A stretch of DNA of 64,000 nt from Snodgrassella alvi (lineage in GTDB: Bacteria; Pseudomonadota; Gammaproteobacteria; Burkholderiales; Neisseriaceae). The stretch's first letter is position 1. Each line of letters opens with the position of its first letter. Both the position numbers and the translations under genes were made by a program. The notes below the pieces were generated by a model. It saw only the letters and a program-made list of their open reading frames with translations. It searched no databases and had not been told where the DNA came from. Below, piece by piece: positions 60,893-64,000 of the stretch. The stretch covers positions 1,488,001-1,552,000 of the forward strand of contig NZ_CP160328.2 of NCBI RefSeq assembly GCF_040741455.2, given 5' to 3'.

Positions 60893-61263
60893 TTAGCCAG
60901 TTCAATCAAATTATTATCCGGATCACGAATATAAATTGAAGTCATTTTTCCACAGGCACCATGTCGGCTACTGGGTTGCTTCTCCAGCGGGATATGATGC
61001 TCCTGCAAAATAGCTATCACTTCATCCAGCGATTGTTCCACGATAAAACACAAATCTGCTGAGCCTGGCGTAGGATAAAGTGCTTTCGGATTAAACTCAT
61101 GTCCTTGCTGGTGTAAATTAATTTTCATTTCGCCAAAATGCAGAGCAGTACGATTGTCGGCAAACCTACTTTCGCGCATGCCCAGTATCTTTGTATAAAA
61201 AGCAGTTGAAGCCTGAATATCTTTAACTGTCAAAACCAGATGATCCAGCGTTTTAATTTGCAT
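60874..61263 (-). CDS. VOC family (glyoxalase-like) protein
   Basis: A 129-aa single vicinal-oxygen-chelate domain, TLDHLVLTVKDIQASTAFYT at the N-terminus, LGMRESRF, KINLHQQGHEFNPKA, ADLCFIVEQSL and SIYIRDPDNNLIELANY. Candidate metal ligands H8, a central His and the Glu of LIELANY are present. It resembles the STM3117-type lactoylglutathione-lyase-related proteins; substrate unknown. The ATG at 61263 has AAGGAG seven bases upstream and is preferred over an earlier in-frame ATG. Confidence 0.88.
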   Translation of the reverse strand: MQIKTLDHLVLTVKDIQASTAFYTKILGMRESRFADNRTALHFGEMKINLHQQGHEFNPKALYPTPGSADLCFIVEQSLDEVIAILQEHHIPLEKQPSSRHGACGKMTSIYIRDPDNNLIELANYPQNS

Positions 61264-61284
61264 TACCGGCTCCTTAAATAGCAT

Positions 61285-61558
61285 TCCACAGAATTTCTGC
61301 CGAAAAATAACTTTTAATTATTGATTATATTATAAAAAATAAAATTTTCTCAAACAGCAGATAAAGCAAAAATTATTGTATAAGGTCAAAATACCTTATT
61401 TGTAAGCAAATATTTTTATCAATTAGAATGCTATTTTTTTAATGATTATAGGCAGTGCTGCAAGCATTAAAAAATTCAAATGACTTTATCCAGAAACAAA
61501 AAAATAAACAATAATATTTTTATGCTTAAAGAATAAATGATTTGTCAGAAATTAATAA
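61285..61558. other. AT-rich gap between VOC gene and hisD terminator
   Basis: About 270 bases, very AT-rich, no gene or structured RNA recognised. Confidence 0.4.
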
Positions 61559-61560
61559 AA

Positions 61561-61588
61561 AAGCCAATGCCATTTGTAGCATTGGCTT
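61561..61588 (-). terminator. Terminator after hisD
   Basis: A 10-bp perfect stem (AAGCCAATGC 61561-61570 with GCATTGGCTT 61579-61588). On the minus strand it is followed by a TTTTTT run. Confidence 0.85.
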
Positions 61589-61604
61589 AAATAAGTCAGG
61601 TGTT

Positions 61605-62894
61605 TTATTCCATACGTAATTCTGCTGCACGAGCATGAGCCGTCAGTCCCTCACCATGCGCTAGAATACTGGCAATCTGTCCCAATTGCTTCGCTCCCTG
61701 CGCAGATACCTGAATTAGGCTGCTACGTTTCTGAAAATCGTAGACACCCAGAGGAGATGCAAAACGAGCAGTACGGCTGGTCGGTAAAACATGATTGGGC
61801 CCAGCACAATAATCGCCAAGACTTTCACTGGTATACTGACCCATAAATATAGCACCGGCATGGCGTATTTTCGGTGCCCATTCCTGCGGATTGGCTACTG
61901 AAAGCTCCAGATGTTCCGGAGCCAAATAATTGGCAATTTCACAGGCTTCTTCCAGATTCTGCACTTGAATAATGGCTCCGCGATTAGCCAGCGATGCTTC
62001 AATAATGGCTTTACGTGGCATCTCTTTCATGAGCGTCTGCATTTGTGCTTCTACTTCAGATGCATAGTTTGCATCCGTAGTAATCAGAATTGCCTGAGCG
62101 ATTTCATCATGTTCTGATTGACTAAACAAATCCATCGCCACCCATTTAGCCGGCGTGGTGCCATCGGCAATAACCAATATCTCGCTCGGGCCTGCAACCA
62201 TATCGATACCTACCACACCAAACACCCGCCGTTTGGCAGCAGCCACATAAGCATTGCCTGGGCCGGTAATTTTATCGACTTGCACAATACTTTCCGTACC
62301 ATATGCCAGCGCTGCCACAGCTTGTGCCCCGCCGATGGTAAAAACTTGTGTGACTCCGGCTACATAAGCAGCACCCAGTACAATATCATTGCGTTCCCCG
62401 TTTGGCATGGGCACGACCATAATGATTTCTTTTACTCCTGCCACATGTGCCGGCATCGCATTCATTATCACCGAGCTTGGATAAGCTGCCTTGCCGCCGG
62501 GAACATAAATACCCACTCGATCCAGCGCACTAATCTGCTGTCCCAGTAAAGTACCGTTTTCATCTTCATATTGCCATGATTGTTGTTTCTGGTGCTGGTG
62601 ATAGCTCTCAATCCGTTTTGCCGCCGTTTGCAAAGCAGACTGAACATCTGCAGGCAGCCGTGCAAATGCCGCAGCCAAATCGGCCTGACTTAAAGTCAGG
62701 TCAGCCATGGATTGTGCCTGTGTGTGGTCAAAGCGATTGGTATATTCGACTACTGCTGCATCACCACGTTTCTGTACATCTGCACATATAGCAGCCACTG
62801 CTGCATCCACTTGAGGATCCTGTGCGGTTTCAAATGCCTGAAGGGCAGTCAACTGAGCCTTAAAGTCAGTATCCTGCGAAGAAATATATTTCAT
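61605..62894 (-). CDS. hisD: Histidinol dehydrogenase
   Basis: A 429-aa zinc enzyme oxidising histidinol to histidine in two NAD-dependent steps. It shows [66 protein letters not shown] with the active-site Gln and His, [11 protein letters not shown], and the C-terminal [15 protein letters not shown]. The ATG at 62894 follows AAAGG. The remaining his genes are not adjacent in the window; the LOTUS-domain gene lies 48 bases upstream on the same strand. Confidence 0.96.
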   Translation of the reverse strand: MKYISSQDTDFKAQLTALQAFETAQDPQVDAAVAAICADVQKRGDAAVVEYTNRFDHTQAQSMADLTLSQADLAAAFARLPADVQSALQTAAKRIESYHQHQKQQSWQYEDENGTLLGQQISALDRVGIYVPGGKAAYPSSVIMNAMPAHVAGVKEIIMVVPMPNGERNDIVLGAAYVAGVTQVFTIGGAQAVAALAYGTESIVQVDKITGPGNAYVAAAKRRVFGVVGIDMVAGPSEILVIADGTTPAKWVAMDLFSQSEHDEIAQAILITTDANYASEVEAQMQTLMKEMPRKAIIEASLANRGAIIQVQNLEEACEIANYLAPEHLELSVANPQEWAPKIRHAGAIFMGQYTSESLGDYCAGPNHVLPTSRTARFASPLGVYDFQKRSSLIQVSAQGAKQLGQIASILAHGEGLTAHARAAELRME

Positions 62895-62906
62895 ACCTTT
62901 GTATAA

Positions 62907-62926
62907 CGGGCAGCCTATGCTGCCCG
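62907..62926. other. GC-rich hairpin between the LOTUS gene and hisD
   Basis: An 8-bp perfect stem CGGGCAGC/GCTGCCCG with a four-base loop, in the 48-base gap. No T tract on either side, so it is not a standard terminator; it could be a processing or translation-control element for hisD. Confidence 0.45.
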
Positions 62927-62942
62927 ATCCTGATAGATTTAA

Positions 62943-64000
62943 TTAAATATTATTACCGAAATTATCATCATCCACATCGATAACCGGAGACTTTGTTTTA
63001 GCTGCTAGCTCATGTGCTGGAATGGTATTGCCATCTACTTCAACATCATACGGTTTGACTACCCGTACTCTCAGACCACGGCCGGCCTTGCGGCTGTCGA
63101 TCCATTCATTGCTGATGGCGGAAATAGCATTATTGGCATTATCAAAGCCATAGTCTTTAGCGTTGAACCCACCATCACTGGTTACCAGCTCTCGTGCGAC
63201 CGAGCTTACTGTTGCCCAGCCTTCAATATCACAGGTTCGTTCAATCGCTTTCTGTACCATCGGTACCAGACGGTTCCAATAATGCTGGCTGGAAGTTTCG
63301 CCAGAAGAACGATTGGATTTAGCAGTACGGCTGTTGAAACCAGTTTTAGCTGGCCGGCCGCGGCCGCGACTGTTTTCTGATGTCGTCACCGCTGTTTCAA
63401 ATACAGCTTTGCGAGGACGGCCACGGCCGCGCTTAGTCTGATCATCACGGCTTTTATCGAAGCTGGTGAATTCAGGCGCCTGAGTTTCAATTTGTACCAA
63501 TACCGGTTGAGTATTCTTCGTTTTTTCTTCCGGCTCAATCTTGACACTCACCTTTTCCGCCGGTGATGATTTGCTGACAGCCGGAATCGTAATCACCAAA
63601 GGTGCGTCATTGTTCTGCTGGAAAGCAGCCGGTTCAGCAACTGGAGCAAAAGATTTATTTTCTGTTTTCGGCAGCAGATTATTACTGCGTTTTTTCAAAC
63701 GCAGCCATAAATGATTTCCATGCATCTGCGTTTCAAAAATATCGATAGCATTAATCAGATAGGACAATTTAGTATAGCCGTAATTACGAGCATCAAAATC
63801 AGAATTAACCTTATTGATGTATTGTCCCACTACCCCCAGCGACGTCCAGCCATCATCATCAGCATGTTCCTTCACTGCATTGCGAAACAGATTCATCAAT
63901 GCTGTGTCCTGCTTCAGTTCAGTCGGAGATTTACGCTTGTTGCGGAATATAGGTGTCTGGGATTTGTCTTCACCAAGTTCTACTGTTGTATGGCTAAGCA
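62943..64000 (-). CDS. LOTUS/OST-HTH domain protein with AT-hook-like motifs (5' end outside window)
   Basis: The frame stays open to the window edge, so the gene is partial at its start; 352 residues are visible. The internal ATG near 63896 is probably not the true start. Two OST-HTH/LOTUS-like repeats are visible: one with DGWTSLGVVGQYINKVNSDF and YGYTKLSYLINA, the other with EGWATVSSVARELV and DYGFDNANNAISAIS. Between them lies a disordered Lys/Pro/Glu-rich linker with two AT-hook-like cores, GRGRPRK and GRGRPAK. In bacteria LOTUS domains usually follow an NYN (PIN-like) RNase domain, which would lie beyond 64000. RNA binding or RNA decay is the likely theme; this is inference from the family. 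Confidence 0.75.
   Translation of the reverse strand, partial: LSHTTVELGEDKSQTPIFRNKRKSPTELKQDTALMNLFRNAVKEHADDDGWTSLGVVGQYINKVNSDFDARNYGYTKLSYLINAIDIFETQMHGNHLWLRLKKRSNNLLPKTENKSFAPVAEPAAFQQNNDAPLVITIPAVSKSSPAEKVSVKIEPEEKTKNTQPVLVQIETQAPEFTSFDKSRDDQTKRGRGRPRKAVFETAVTTSENSRGRGRPAKTGFNSRTAKSNRSSGETSSQHYWNRLVPMVQKAIERTCDIEGWATVSSVARELVTSDGGFNAKDYGFDNANNAISAISNEWIDSRKAGRGLRVRVVKPYDVEVDGNTIPAHELAAKTKSPVIDVDDDNFGNNI

Overview
The window looks like a low-GC member of the Neisseriaceae, most like Snodgrassella (bee gut). The reasons are an ordinary Neisseriaceae core gene set (lpxC, etfBA, purD, a small cytosolic FKBP, mnmE, cysI, secB, ftsEX, aroG, queF, prfB, purB, hisD), a terminator built from an inverted pair of DNA-uptake-like words, and two giant serine/threonine-rich trimeric autotransporters in very AT-rich surroundings. 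The species is an inference; no rRNA is present.

Layout. (1) 0-7.0 kb: a type I restriction-modification operon hsdM-hsdS-hsdR whose genes overlap by ATGA, followed by about 1 kb with a decayed small gene. (2) 8.0-19.1 kb, minus strand: giant trimeric autotransporter TAA1 (3687 aa). (3) 19.9-22.3 kb, minus: a roadblock-like protein, lpxC and trmO, with a dense DnaA-box cluster between lpxC and trmO. (4) 23.1-28.0 kb, plus: etfB-etfA, a perfect parS palindrome, a threonine-aldolase-like gene overlapping a YigZ/IMPACT gene, and purD, then tRNA-Gly(CCC). (5) 29.3-40.4 kb, plus: TAA2 (3677 aa), a paralogue of TAA1 in opposite orientation, followed by three tandem DUF2827 genes (40.5-44.0 kb). (6) 44.0-64.0 kb: housekeeping genes on both strands, including a preQ1-I riboswitch with queF and a queuosine-precursor transporter, prfB with its programmed +1 frameshift, ftsEX, secB, grxC, sulfur genes (cysI, a sulfate-binding lipoprotein), purB, hisD and a partial LOTUS-domain protein.

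Two larger pictures stand out. First, 21.36-24.87 kb looks like the replication origin region: six DnaA boxes in about 165 bp of AT-rich DNA, a perfect parS 3.3 kb away, a second near-perfect parS inside mnmE, and genes pointing away on both sides (all minus from 8.0 to 22.3 kb, all plus from 23.1 to 44.0 kb). Second, the two giant adhesins sit nearly symmetrically around that region as an inverted pair. Their last ~3.8 kb are closely similar, with long blocks almost identical in DNA, while their heads and first two thirds diverge. Recombination between these arms would invert about 25 kb, including the origin, and exchange the head of one fibre with the tail of the other. The three DUF2827 proteins behind TAA2 are candidates for modifying the Ser/Thr-rich stalks; the adhesin pair plus this trio is the most likely under-described system here.
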